64,000 nucleotides of DNA from Ostrinia nubilalis (Eukaryota; Arthropoda; Insecta; Lepidoptera; Crambidae). This document shows positions 1 through 9,900 of this stretch, one piece after another. How positions within the stretch are numbered: position 1 is the first letter of the stretch; the number at the start of each line of letters is the position of its first letter. The notes under the pieces were generated by a model that was not told where the DNA came from, ran no database searches, and saw only the letters and a list, made by a program, of their open reading frames with translations. A program made the translations under genes and the position numbers. The stretch covers positions 665,001 through 729,000 of the forward strand of contig NC_087106.1 in assembly GCF_963855985.1 (NCBI RefSeq), given 5' to 3'.

Positions 1-3000
1 CTGTGGTACCTATATGTATAACAAACTAAAAAAAAAAGATACATGCAGTCGAACATACAGCCTCCTCCTTTTTGGAAGTCGGTTAAAAAGTATACCTATC
101 CCTAAAAACGCTAAACATTTTATAGTACTTATTACCTACTTGTTGTGTTTGTACAAAAATATCTATAGGTGCCATTTAGTCGAAGAAACAACACTAGTTA
201 TGGCATGTCAGCTCCAAGGACGGACTGACATGAGATTTAGGGATACACTGTTATTAGGGAAGGAAGGTCACTAACCAGCTAATGCTAGGCATTACTTCAT
301 TTCGATGATAAAGCAAGTTGGAGGCGTAATCTGAACATGTAATGGAGACTCGACTGAAAAATAACAAGAAGTCTGAAGAATAGTAATTATTCTTGTCCTT
401 TGCATATTGTTGTCTAACACAGGAAAAATAAATAAAGTATGTCTGAGACTTGTAGTACCTACATGATGATTCATGAAATGATGAAGGTAATCCTTATCAC
501 GTTTTACTTTTTATACAATCTTAATGTTATTTTATTTACGTCTTAATAATGAAGAGTCTCTGTCCATAACTTTAAAGGTGAAAAGTATTGTTTACCGGTT
601 TCCTCAATCGGCACTTTACAACAACTTGAGGGACAAAGGATGATGATCGAAAACACCGATGTTCTTCAACTTAGTATTAATCTTTTGGCGAAAATTGGCG
701 ATGATTTAGGTATGCACGCTGGAAACAATACATTTGTAATATTTATGGGACGCTGCCAGCTATAAAGAAGAATTCCGTGAATCAAAACCCTTATCAATTC
801 CAAGACGTGCAGCTTAACGTACCTACAGGCAAAACAATTTTAATATTCGCTTCTATCCCGTAAGAATTTATGTCTTGCATAGCTTTAATACATTATAACG
901 ACATAGTTACCGTCTTTGTACTACATGAAGTAATATCAATCAGGGGAGATGCAGGCAAAATAGAGCTTTCTCATTGCGTGATAGGCCTTTAAAAGTTTAG
1001 AATATTTTCTTTGTCTTAAGTTTAATTTTAAATGAAAGTGCCAAATCATCTCTCTGCTGTCTAATTTGGCGATCATCTAACCTGGGAGTTAGGTATTTTT
1101 GCTGGAAAAATGGACCCTTCACAAATTCGAAGAGTGCACTCGACCGGTTATGTTAACCCGTTAACGCCCGACGAGTGCCGACGACGATGATGACGTCATG
1201 GAGTACTCGCGTCTTACATCAGAAGATCACTGATCAAGGTAATTATAACAAGGTAGGTATGCGCCTTCGATTCCGGAAAGATGGCTGGGTGTTTTTCTAC
1301 ATGTTACTTTGATAGCATTCAATAGGAAAACTACTTATTTAAAAATAGCCTTTCAAATTCAAACTTTGTTAAAGTAAAATTCCATAATCTGCCCTAAACC
1401 TAATATAAACTAACGCCTATTTTAGCACAGGTTATTTTTGGGTGTTATTTAAGTTTTTATCTAATAGATATTTTGAATAAAATAACGTTAACCAAAATCC
1501 ACGTGGTTATGAATTTGCTGGAAGAAGCTATACTTAGGTATGTAGTTGCGAATTAACTTGGAAGCTTCAAAGTCCAGGTAAACGAACCAAACAAGTAGAA
1601 AAATGACGAAAACTTGCAATTTTAACTACTCATCATTAGTAAAATAACTGAATAAGTTCTTATTAAGAGAACAATAACATGGAAGGCCTTAACAAAAATA
1701 TTATGAGAAGTCATTCACTTAGCCGCCACTTAAGTAAAATTTAATTGTGATTTAATGGTGCCGTAAAAATGAGGAAAACACAAACATCAAATGGTAAATT
1801 ATTTTCGGCTTTGAATCTAACCAAAAATAGTCTTTCAAAGATTTTTAATTAAAGGGGCTACTTTTCCTGAATGCAATGTTTGATAAGAAAACTTAATTTG
1901 TATTCGTTCGTTACAGGCAAATGACGTCCTCTGCTGGACACAGACCACCGCTATTACATAATTATGATACCTTATATCATACGATTTTTTTCAGCTTTTG
2001 GTGGATAGGCGAGATCTTTAAACTGTTTGTTTATTTTGTAACGTAATTGTTCCTACATGCAAATATGTTAAAGATAGGTAATATCTGCAGAATGAGCTCT
2101 TGGACGTGCCTTTTTTCCAATATTCTTTATTACGTGGTCATTTCAACGTGTGCATACATTGTTGGTACAACTGGTACAACTTTCTTAGAGACTACAGTTC
2201 CAATTCCAAATTAAATAGTATTGTAAGCTTGTAAGTGATTTTCTTTTATCGTGTTGTGGGTGGTAAACATTTTTAAAGCTTTCACGGTACAAGCGATAAA
2301 GACTCCGTGACAAACCGATACTGACATGGAAACCACGGTATTCTATTATTTTCTTAACCCATGTGTAAATAAATAAACCTGACATGTGACCTTTGTGATT
2401 ACACGGCTTGCAAGCCCGTGGCCAATGCACACCACATTAGTGACTTTGTCTCTGCTCACTGGCGTCCTTCACGGGATTATGTAACAACGAGCGCGTAATA
2501 GCTGTACTATGCGTTTAGTTCTGCTCCTTGTGCTCGAGACATGTCAATGTTTCCTTGATTGAGAGCGTTGATAATTGATAACTTCGCTTGAGCAGCGGTC
2601 ACATGAATTTCTAGGAATTTCCCATGAACCACCTTATTTTAGATCTATGGGATGAGAACTATAGGCTACAGGAGTTCAATTTGTATTGTAGACATATTTA
2701 GATTCTATTCTTGGCCTACTAAAATGCAAGGAATATTATACGCCCTACAGCAGGGTCCCAATAACGATTTAGAAAGGTTATTATTCATTTACAAGACGTC
2801 AAACTGCTATTAATGTTTACATTTCGAAACGCAGTGTACTGTTGACATGCAAAAGACAGTCAAAATATCATTGTTCGGTCGCTGCGCACAACACCGCGCA
2901 TAAAAACTGTCAACACGCGCCCGCGCACGATCGTACGTGAGGAGATAACAGCTGTTTGGGCTCCACTGCGGAAAATGGCAGTTAGCACTCAAGTCACAGC

Positions 3001-3326
3001 TTAAAGTTCAGTGCCTCGTAATCTAAATGCAGGAACTTTGAAGCGTTCTCTATAGAGAATTGGTTCATAACATATTGTTTAGTAAATAACACTACACTTA
3101 GCCATTTTCAAGTTTTTATAAACGTTCTAAAATAAACTTCAGTAAGTATTCTTAAAAATAAACTATTACCCCCTTATTAATATAAAGTTACACCTAGGAT
3201 GAAAACTGGATTAAAATGACATTTACTGTAGCAAAAAATTATTTTAGCTAATAAAAACATTAACTTTACTTCACCGTGTCTATTTTCCGACACTACACCT
3301 TTTAAAACTGTTTGTCCAATTTCGAA
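1..3326. other. Gene-free, AT-rich flank
   Basis: No convincing coding exon or RNA gene is seen here. Short open frames have no recognisable motifs or splice context. Near 1914-1950 there is a short piece resembling the 3' tail of the RTE elements seen elsewhere (a degenerate form of the AAATGACGTCCACTGCTGGA tail). The rest is AT-rich sequence without a repeat that I can define. Confidence 0.5.
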
Positions 3327-3477
3327 TTATCGATGGCTCCTACGTATACTGGCGTAAGTGAAAAAAGTAAATTTTACAGGAGAGCCATTTTAGTGGCCAG
3401 AACCATATTTTTGGGTCATATCTTCTGACCTACTAAAACGAATTTAATGTAGAGGTTTTACCTTCCAATAAAACCGC

Positions 3478-3668
3478 CATTGTGCTCCGAGCCTTGTCCG
3501 GGGGAATGGGTGAGAGAGCTATTGCTGATTTCATCGTTTTAACAGGTTTTTTCGTCTGGCAACACTGGTTTCCCGCCCTTTTTCCTGCAACATAGACTAC
3601 AAACCGCGCGAATCATCCCCTCCACCAAGTGTGGGCGCCCATCATGGCGGCCGTCTATCGCTCATTGC
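3478..3668 (+). repeat. DIRS left inverted terminal repeat
   Basis: This copy reads from CATTGTGCTCCGAGCC to TCTATCGCTCATTGC and is the reverse complement of 8143-8334. The two differ mainly in the outer few bases (TCCGAG here against TTCCTC at the right end). Outside it, 3446-3477 is an extra 3' extension of about 30 bp present only at this end, as in other DIRS elements. Confidence 0.9.
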
Positions 3669-3688
3669 TCTCACCAGGGGCAATAAAA

Positions 3689-3782
3689 TGCCCGGACAAG
3701 GCTCGGAGCACAATGGCGGTTTTATTGGAAGGTAAAACCTCTACATTGTGCTTCCTCGCCTTGTCCGGGGGAATGGGTGAGA
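3689..3782 (+). repeat. DIRS internal complementary region
   Basis: The segment joins two pieces. Positions 3690-3745 are the reverse complement of the element's 3' outer edge at 3446-3501, including the single-end extension. Positions 3744-3782 are the reverse complement of its 5' outer edge at 8298-8334. The two pieces meet at the shared CATT, so the region spells out the head-to-tail junction of the element. In the DIRS model this region serves as the template that completes the ends of the circular DNA intermediate. Confidence 0.9.
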
Positions 3783-3969
3783 AATGTCTGTTAACCTGGT
3801 GAGGGATAGATGATTAGCGCCTTGACCATAACGGTCCACATATATGTAAATTAATTTAGTTTAAGGTACAAAATTATAACACATTAAATAAAGAAAACTA
3901 AACTTTATTTCAACTCTTCATAAAAAAAGCAAATATTCATATTTTATGGTTATTAGTTATTAGCATTAT

Positions 3970-5083
3970 CTAATCATCTAAAGGTAAAAATAAATTTGAC
4001 ATGTTGATAAATTGATTACTCCTAGTATTTCTAATTTCCCTACAATAATGTTTAAGAAAGGTCGAAGCCTGATTCCAATTACCTTTTTTAAGAATTTTGT
4101 CAATTGGAACATTGCAAAGCCAATTGAGCGATGCAACAGCTGATCTACTGCTTCCTGGGCTAGCATCAATACCTGCGGCCTTAAAAATAGTTCTTACCCA
4201 ATTAGCAATTACTGTCCTGGAAGCAGGCTTCGCCTTACCTTGGGTTGTAATAAAAAGTTGCTGAAGTGAGCCTCTTCTCGTAGCTGATAATTCGATGACC
4301 TTATGTATCCAATACACTGGGTCCAACATTTGATTTTCGTGGGGGATCAGCTTCCACCCCGATTGCTGATGCCGGGTGGTGTCAGTCTTCGAGCCAAAAG
4401 TTGGCCATAGTATAATATTGGAGCCATCATGCTCCAAATGATCAGTGGGTCTAGACAAAGTGCAATTATAATCGCAAACCAGTCGAAAAGTGGTCGAAAA
4501 GCCCCTTTTTTGTATGGAATTTGACGGATTCGATTTTCGATTCGATCAAAAAGTGCGTTTTGTCTAGGGGGGCTGAAGACACGTTTAAAAGTGTCAAATC
4601 ATGAATACGTCTACCTGACACAAGCAATAAAATCGTTGCACAGCGTCGGTTTGCCTCGAATAAAGAGACAACTTCTGGATTATTGTCTTTAAGCCACTGG
4701 ACTACAAGCTGCGGATCCCAAATTGGCACTTTTTTAACTCTTGGTCGTGTAAGTGTAATAGATTTTAGTACCTGTCTTACGAAGATGTCCTCGCTTAATT
4801 TTTTGCCTACATGAGGTTCGCATATAGTCGATATTACCGACTTGTGCAAATGAATTGTAGCAGGCGCCAATTTCTCTGTCAAATGAAGATGTGCTAGAAA
4901 CTTTGCCAGGTCTTTAGCCAAGGGAGTTGACACTGTGACATTATTCTCCGCGCACCATTTCACCCAGCGGTTCCACGCCGGTTTATATGATAACGTCGTA
5001 GACTTACGCCAACCATTAAGCAGCAGAGCTTTTTCTTCTACAGTCCAACTCTTGAGGAGAGAGTCCCAGCTCCAATCAACCAT
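3970..5083 (-). pseudogene. DIRS tyrosine recombinase, frameshifted
   Basis: From Met at 5083 the frame reads an N-terminal SAM-like core-binding region, then the catalytic domain with the first Arg in LLLVSGRRIHDLTLL. The frame ends at a TAA at 4466-4468. The rest continues in another frame from about 4458 to 3970 and carries SPGSSRSAVAS, the place of the HxxR box with Gly where His is usual, and GNWNQASTFLKHY with the nucleophilic Tyr. A small indel near 4460-4470 is the simplest cause. The upstream frame stays open back to 6877, entirely inside the RT ORF. Such RT-recombinase overlap is normal for DIRS elements. Confidence 0.85.
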
Positions 5084-6990
5084 GCTTCCAGAATAAGGTC
5101 TTCTACCCTTGGAAGTGAGTAACCTGTGGTCATGTCCACTAACGTCTCGCTCAGGTTCTGAATTTGAACTGGCCCGCTGAGGGCTCTGTTCTGGAGGTCT
5201 GGTCTCCAAAACGATTTCGGCCATTTTGGTGCTATCACTATGTATAGGCCGCTGCAACTGTTCAGATGAATTAATACTCGTGGTATGAGAGACGGGGGTG
5301 GAAACACCCACCCTAGATTGTAATTCCACTGCCGGCTGAAGGCATTGTGAAACTCCGCTCTCTTGTCCCACGGGTCCATCGACACGTAGCGCTGAACTAC
5401 GTGCGCTCGAACAGATGCGAAAAGGTCTATCTGTGGAACACCAAATGTCCGAAATAGTTCCGAAGTTACCTCTGGCAGGAGATGCCATTCCGGGATTGGT
5501 TTTCCTCGAGACATGCGGTCCGCGATGCCGTTGAAGCACCCCGGTAAGTGTTGACATATGACTACCATCTGTAAGTCCTGGATGAGTTGACATACCTCTC
5601 GAGTCTTTGCCATTAGCATTGGAGATCTCGTCCCACCCTGGTTGCGTAAGTAGGCCATCGCCGTCGTATTGTCCGATTGGATCAAAAGACAGGCACCGTG
5701 AAGGTCGTGTGCACAGGCTGCTATTGCCTTCTGGATGACAACCAATTCCTTGATGTTGCTGTGCCAGCGCTGTTGATGAGGAGCCCACTGACCCGACAGG
5801 TGAGTGTCGTTCAGTAGGGCACCCCAGCCCTGATCTGATGCATCGGTTACAAGGTGATGTGTGACCTGAGGTAAGTGAATTAATGAGTGTTCGCTCACCG
5901 ATCGACGCCACCATTGCAGCTCCTCTATTACTTCCTTGGGTAGGCTGTGTCGTTGCTTTGGATGTCCCTGGCGTAGGATTCGTAGGTGACTCTGAAACAA
6001 GCGGCAGTGTAAACGACCTTGAGGGACTACATAATTTGCGAAGTTCAACCTTCCTAGTATCGATTGGGCTTCCCTCAATGAGCATGTTTTCCTCGTTAAG
6101 AGTCGCTGAAACTCCACACGAAGTTTTAGTACCTTCTGCTGAGGAAGGTATTTTCGATTTGAGGCTGTGTCCCATCGAATCCCTAAGAACTCTAGGTCCT
6201 GCGTGGGGCACAATATAGATTTTTCGAAATTTAGGATCCAACCTAGTACTTGAAGTAAGTGTACTGCAGCCGAGGTCTGCTGCTGAAGCAGACTTCGGCT
6301 CTGGTTCACAATCAAAAAATCGTCCAAATATACTACTACCCTCATTCCCACTTCTCTTAGCTTTTGAGCTAAAAAATTTGTTATCATTGCGAAACATCTT
6401 GGTGCGCATGCTATACCGAATGGAAGACATGTCATCTGGTATAGTTTTTGCCTGAAAATCAATCTTAGGAAGCGTCGATGACTTTGAGCTACATTCACGT
6501 GAAAGTAAGCTTGTGACATGTCGATTTTTGTCAACCAATCGCCTGGTTGAAGGAATTTGGGTATCTCGAAGTGCGACACAAGATAAAATTTCTTTACCGA
6601 AATATAATCGTTTAGGCATTTTAAATTGAAAATTGGTCGATATGATTGATCCGTCTTCTCTATTAGGAACAACGGTGAAACAAAACTGGGACTCACCTGA
6701 GCTGGTTCGATTATGTTCGAATCGATCATTTTTTGCACTTCTGTACACATTTGTGGGGTATCCGGAGTCTGATAATAATTTAGATTTGGAATAATCAGCG
6801 GGGGCTTTTTTACGAATGGTATTCGAAAATTTGAAATCATATTCAAAATCACCTTTGGAGTTTTTAGAGCTACCCACCTCTCGAGAAAATGTTTCAAGCG
6901 CCCTGCTTGAAACACTCTCGAGTCAATCATAACGACGTCTTTTGGAATCTCCGCCGTGACGTCGTCCACTAGATTTTTTATTTGAGTCAT
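5038..6990 (-). CDS. DIRS reverse transcriptase and RNase H
   Basis: This is a 650-residue uninterrupted ORF. The RT domain shows DMSQAY at about 157-162, LPFGIACAP at 189-197 and the catalytic YLDD at 221-224. The RNase H domain follows, with TDAS (Asp about 383), KEL (Glu about 415) and QSDN (Asp about 440). It copies the element RNA and removes the RNA strand. The ATG at 6990 overlaps the end of the Gag-like ORF by 68 bp. The C-terminal region after residue 500 has no domain that I recognise. There is no methyltransferase-like ORF. Confidence 0.92.
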   Translation of the reverse strand: MTQIKNLVDDVTAEIPKDVVMIDSRVFQAGRLKHFLERWVALKTPKVILNMISNFRIPFVKKPPLIIPNLNYYQTPDTPQMCTEVQKMIDSNIIEPAQVSPSFVSPLFLIEKTDQSYRPIFNLKCLNDYISVKKFYLVSHFEIPKFLQPGDWLTKIDMSQAYFHVNVAQSHRRFLRLIFRQKLYQMTCLPFGIACAPRCFAMITNFLAQKLREVGMRVVVYLDDFLIVNQSRSLLQQQTSAAVHLLQVLGWILNFEKSILCPTQDLEFLGIRWDTASNRKYLPQQKVLKLRVEFQRLLTRKTCSLREAQSILGRLNFANYVVPQGRLHCRLFQSHLRILRQGHPKQRHSLPKEVIEELQWWRRSVSEHSLIHLPQVTHHLVTDASDQGWGALLNDTHLSGQWAPHQQRWHSNIKELVVIQKAIAACAHDLHGACLLIQSDNTTAMAYLRNQGGTRSPMLMAKTREVCQLIQDLQMVVICQHLPGCFNGIADRMSRGKPIPEWHLLPEVTSELFRTFGVPQIDLFASVRAHVVQRYVSMDPWDKRAEFHNAFSRQWNYNLGWVFPPPSLIPRVLIHLNSCSGLYIVIAPKWPKSFWRPDLQNRALSGPVQIQNLSETLVDMTTGYSLPRVEDLILEAWLIGAGTLSSRVGL

Positions 6991-8071
6991 AAGAGTACTT
7001 TCGTTTTCCTCGCGATGACAAGTCTTGTTTTGAACTCTGAACTGATGGTCCGTTAGTATTTCCTCGAAAGGAGGTTAAATATTGATTCTTTGGAGCAAAT
7101 TTTGGAGGTTGTCCTTTAAAGGAAACATTAGTTGTTTTTGCAAGTTGGGGTTTTTGAAAAACTTTTGTAGGACCACCCTCTTTCTCTAGCAAAGAATTAA
7201 ATTGATCCGGCTGAAATAAAAATTCCGGAGATGGTGGGATCTTTTTGAATTTATCAGCCGTGAAGTTATTTGAAACCGATTTCAAAAGTTCAGTTCGTCG
7301 ATTGTTAATGATTGAAGCTCGTTTTCCGCAAATAATTTGCATAATATTGTTAGAAATTTCATTGTAATCCTTATCCTCACAAAATAATTCATTGATTTTA
7401 GCACTAAATTCATCATAGGAGACGGACTGCAAGTCCTTCACCCAAGTCAACAATTGAGTAACATTATTTTGCAACATTCCTCTTTGTAAAAGTATGGCAT
7501 TTGATAAAGCCGCGAACGTGCGTTCACATGAGGGTAGAAATTTATTTTTATCGTATGGTTTCAAATCGTCGTTCGTTTCCAACTCGACAAAACCAGGTTT
7601 AGATAAATAAGATTTTTGTGTATCAATGAAATTAATGTTCAACCAATCAGGTGACCCAAATAGTTGCAAAGAGTTAATGATGTCAAATCGATCCTGGTCA
7701 GTTTTACCAAAACCAGATTCTTTTAATGTTGTTTGCAAGGATTTTAAACAAAACTCTTTACTACCTTCATTTTGCAATTCTGTTTCTAAGGTGGCCGTGG
7801 GTGTACTATCTGTAGCACCCGGCAAAATTGATTGACTTGGGATTTCGTTGTTTTGAACAATATTATGCATAAAATTCGTTAATACTTCAACTTGGTTACA
7901 CAAATTTTCTAATAAAGTATCGGAATTGTGGTACTTAGCTCTTTTTGCAGAATGCCGCCAATTAGCCCGTTCTATCGAGCTACTTGAAGAAGAGGAACTT
8001 GTTGATGGTGCCCTCCGTCTTCTTCGCCTCTTCCGGCTCCTTTCAGCATCACCAGACGATGAGGCGTCCAT
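6923..8071 (-). CDS. DIRS ORF1, Gag-like protein
   Basis: A 382-residue ORF begins at the ATG at 8071, just inside the right terminal repeat. The N-terminus has a run of arginines and then a run of serines. The C-terminus is again basic. No CCHC zinc knuckle is seen. Its position as the first ORF of a DIRS element, and its basic low-complexity ends, support a nucleocapsid-like RNA-binding role. That role is known for Gag proteins in general and inferred here. Confidence 0.75.
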   Translation of the reverse strand: MDASSSGDAERSRKRRRRRRAPSTSSSSSSSSIERANWRHSAKRAKYHNSDTLLENLCNQVEVLTNFMHNIVQNNEIPSQSILPGATDSTPTATLETELQNEGSKEFCLKSLQTTLKESGFGKTDQDRFDIINSLQLFGSPDWLNINFIDTQKSYLSKPGFVELETNDDLKPYDKNKFLPSCERTFAALSNAILLQRGMLQNNVTQLLTWVKDLQSVSYDEFSAKINELFCEDKDYNEISNNIMQIICGKRASIINNRRTELLKSVSNNFTADKFKKIPPSPEFLFQPDQFNSLLEKEGGPTKVFQKPQLAKTTNVSFKGQPPKFAPKNQYLTSFRGNTNGPSVQSSKQDLSSRGKRKYSYDSNKKSSGRRHGGDSKRRRYD

Positions 8072-8142
8072 GTTGAATATTTTTTCTGAATAAACTGACA
8101 GGACTTCCTCTTAACCTTGTTAATCCTGCGAAGTTCAGCAAC

Positions 8143-8334
8143 GCAATGAGCGATAGACGGCCGCCATGATGGGCGCCCACACTTGGTGGAGGGGATGATT
8201 CGCGCGGTTTGTAGTCTATGTTGCAGGAAAAAGGGCGGGAAACCAGTGTTGCCAGACGAAAAAACCTGTTAAAACGATGAAATCAGCAATAGCTCTCTCA
8301 CCCATTCCCCCGGACAAGGCGAGGAAGCACAATG
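8143..8334 (-). repeat. DIRS right inverted terminal repeat
   Basis: This is the 5' terminal repeat of the element, the reverse complement of 3478-3668. It lies directly upstream of the Gag-like ORF, so it probably holds promoter and leader sequence. Its outer edge is complementary to 3744-3782 in the internal complementary region. Confidence 0.9.
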
Positions 8335-8671
8335 AAATTTCACATTTAGCCTTAACATGTAATGCTTTTGCTACTGCTGTTATCAATTTTTATATTTTTC
8401 TTATATATTTTGAGATATTACGCATTGCCCTTTTACGTCGGCATATTTCTATAATTTCATGTATATTGTTCAACGTAAAGAGACTTAAATGACAACGTAA
8501 ATATAATATTTTAAGCGATTACTCTCTTTATTTATGCATGTAATTATTTTAATTGTTATCATGTGCTATATCAATAATAAATCAGTTAGAAAAAGTCGTT
8601 TAATGTACCGTTTTACGTTTTAACGCAAATACGCCCATATACTGTGCTCGAGATTTAGTTAGGTCTTTTAA

Positions 8672-8851
8672 CATAATGTGTCATATTTTTAAAAAATATA
8701 AATAACTTGAAAAAATCGAATTGCCTAAGGCGGGAATTGAACCCACGATGCCTTAGGCAGTTCGATTTTTTCAAGTTATTTATAATTTTCAAATTAGTTT
8801 GAGATGCGACTCTTAACGCTAAAAATTAAATAACTATATAATGTGTCATAA
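8672..8851. mobile_element. Small palindromic insertion with possible 13-bp direct repeats
   Basis: Arms at about 8693-8731 and 8750-8788 are nearly perfect inverted repeats of about 39 bp around an 18-base loop, GGGAATTGAACCCACGAT, which resembles a reversed tRNA B box. ATAATGTGTCATA occurs on both sides, near 8673 and 8838, as expected of a target-site duplication. This may be a foldback of two tRNA-derived SINE ends. Confidence 0.45.
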
Positions 8852-9475
8852 TTTATAAATAAAACAATTTGCTAAATATTTTCATGGCTTTATTTAAGAT
8901 TTGGATTATAAAAAATATATGTTTATGTAAGCAACTACTCGTATAGATTGACGAATCGTATGATTGGGCTTTATACGTGGCGTAGTTTTGCACATACGCC
9001 TATTTGCCTAAAATTTTATTTTGTATCTAATGGAAAAAAAAAATTTTTTTCTTACTGATGTTATAGATTAGAGCAAAGTGAAATCATTGCTTAAATAATT
9101 GGAAAAAGGCGTAAGCGGCAGTTTCGCCCTTATACGTAGGAGCCATCGTTATCGCAACACTGAAGTTTATTAATAGGTACTTTAGAGATGGTACGATTAT
9201 ACAAACACCACTAGATTTATTTATTTATTTTTATTTTTCTTTATTCAGAAAACCACAGCTCTTTATAATAATAATACAAACAGGTATTTTTGTTCTTACA
9301 GCCAATAATGGATTCTATATATTATTACAATCTCGTAAAAAACAGTCAAAGGGGCAAAAAAAAGAAACATAGGCTTGCATGCAGGTTGTGTATTAAAGTT
9401 TACCAATCGTAAATACAATAATTGCTTCTTAAAATTAAGTTTTTATTTATTTTACTTTGCTTATACAACCCTGAC
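8852..9475. other. No gene seen
   Basis: AT-rich sequence with a short A-rich/T-rich tract near 9030 and no supported coding exon. Near 9131-9148 lies the right member of the inverted pair that flanks the DIRS element. Confidence 0.4.
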
Positions 9476-9642
9476 GCTTGAGCCAGGCCTGGCTCACTCC
9501 GCGCGGTACATCTGATAATTACCTACAGCGAAGCGCCCCGCCGGCGGGTATTATATCAGTCGAGTGTCACGCGCGCGCTCGTCAGGACGCTGGCGTGCGT
9601 TGTAGTATGATTATAATTCTATGATCGAAGTATTATTTAAAA
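9476..9642 (+). promoter_or_regulatory. CpG-rich segment upstream of the THAP exon
   Basis: The stretch is rich in CpG and GC (GCGCCCCGCCGGCGGG, then CACGCGCGCGCTCGTC) in an otherwise AT-rich neighbourhood, and it ends directly at a coding exon. This suggests a promoter or 5' leader. No TATA or initiator can be assigned. Confidence 0.35.
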
Positions 9643-9751
9643 ATGGACATAAAGAGAAAGAAATATTGTGCGGCGTTCGGGTGTTTAAATTCGAAAAGTA
9701 ATCTACCGGATTCATCTTTCTTTTTTTTTCGCTTCCCAAAGATGCTGAAAG
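9643..9751 (+). CDS. THAP zinc-finger first exon, partial, probably broken
   Basis: From ATG at 9643 the frame reads MDIKRKKYCAAFGC and then a Phe-rich FRFPK. This is the start of a THAP domain (Cys-x4-Cys and the FRFPK signature), a DNA-binding zinc finger found in transcription factors and P-element-type transposases. THAP domains usually continue with Asp-x-Glu-Arg after FRFPK. Here DAER appears one frame away, as if one A had been lost from an AAAA run. A donor, AG|GTATGT, follows at 9752. No second exon with the remaining Cys and His was found, so this is a partial or dead gene. Confidence 0.5.
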
Positions 9752-9833
9752 GTATGTTGGTCATGTAGGTAATCAATAATTCTTAGGATAGTATAGGAAC
9801 CTAACCTACTATGACTACTGCTCAGAATGCGTT

Positions 9834-9900
9834 CGTTCGTTTCAGCCAAATGACGTCCACTGCTGGACAAAGGCCTCTCCCAAGGTTTTCCATAATGAAT
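9834..9900 (-). mobile_element. RTE-type LINE 3' tail fragment
   Basis: GTTCGTTTCAGCCAAATGAC and the following bases match the reverse complement of the 3' ends of the RTE fragments at 11855 and 55615. Only about 65 bp remains. Confidence 0.6.

Larger units (their letters stand above)
3446..8334 (-). mobile_element. DIRS-type tyrosine-recombinase retrotransposon, near full length
   Basis: The element is about 4.9 kb, read on the minus strand from 8334 to 3446. It has inverted terminal repeats, an internal complementary region near its 3' end, a Gag-like ORF, an overlapping RT-RNase H ORF and a tyrosine recombinase instead of a DDE integrase. DIRS elements replicate through a circular intermediate and integrate by recombinase without target-site duplication. 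No duplication is seen here beyond a shared AATG at both ends, which is also the circle-junction overlap. The recombinase reading frame is broken near 4460, so this copy is probably inactive, although otherwise well preserved. Confidence 0.9.
3331..9148. mobile_element. Possible older inverted-repeat element interrupted by the DIRS insertion
   Basis: A perfect 18-bp inverted pair, CGATGGCTCCTACGTATA at 3331-3348 and its complement at 9131-9148, flanks the DIRS element. If these are terminal inverted repeats, a roughly 0.9-kb element was split by the DIRS insertion. The match does not extend well into the interior, so chance or unrelated repeats remain possible. Confidence 0.3.

Noticed and set aside
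5883..6218. Plus-strand open frame of 111 residues
   Set aside because: It is antisense to the DIRS RT-RNase H ORF with no motif or splice context.
4466..6877. An 803-residue minus-strand protein as a separate gene
   Set aside because: Its upstream three quarters lies inside the DIRS RT-RNase H ORF in another frame and shows no domain. Only the recombinase part is real.
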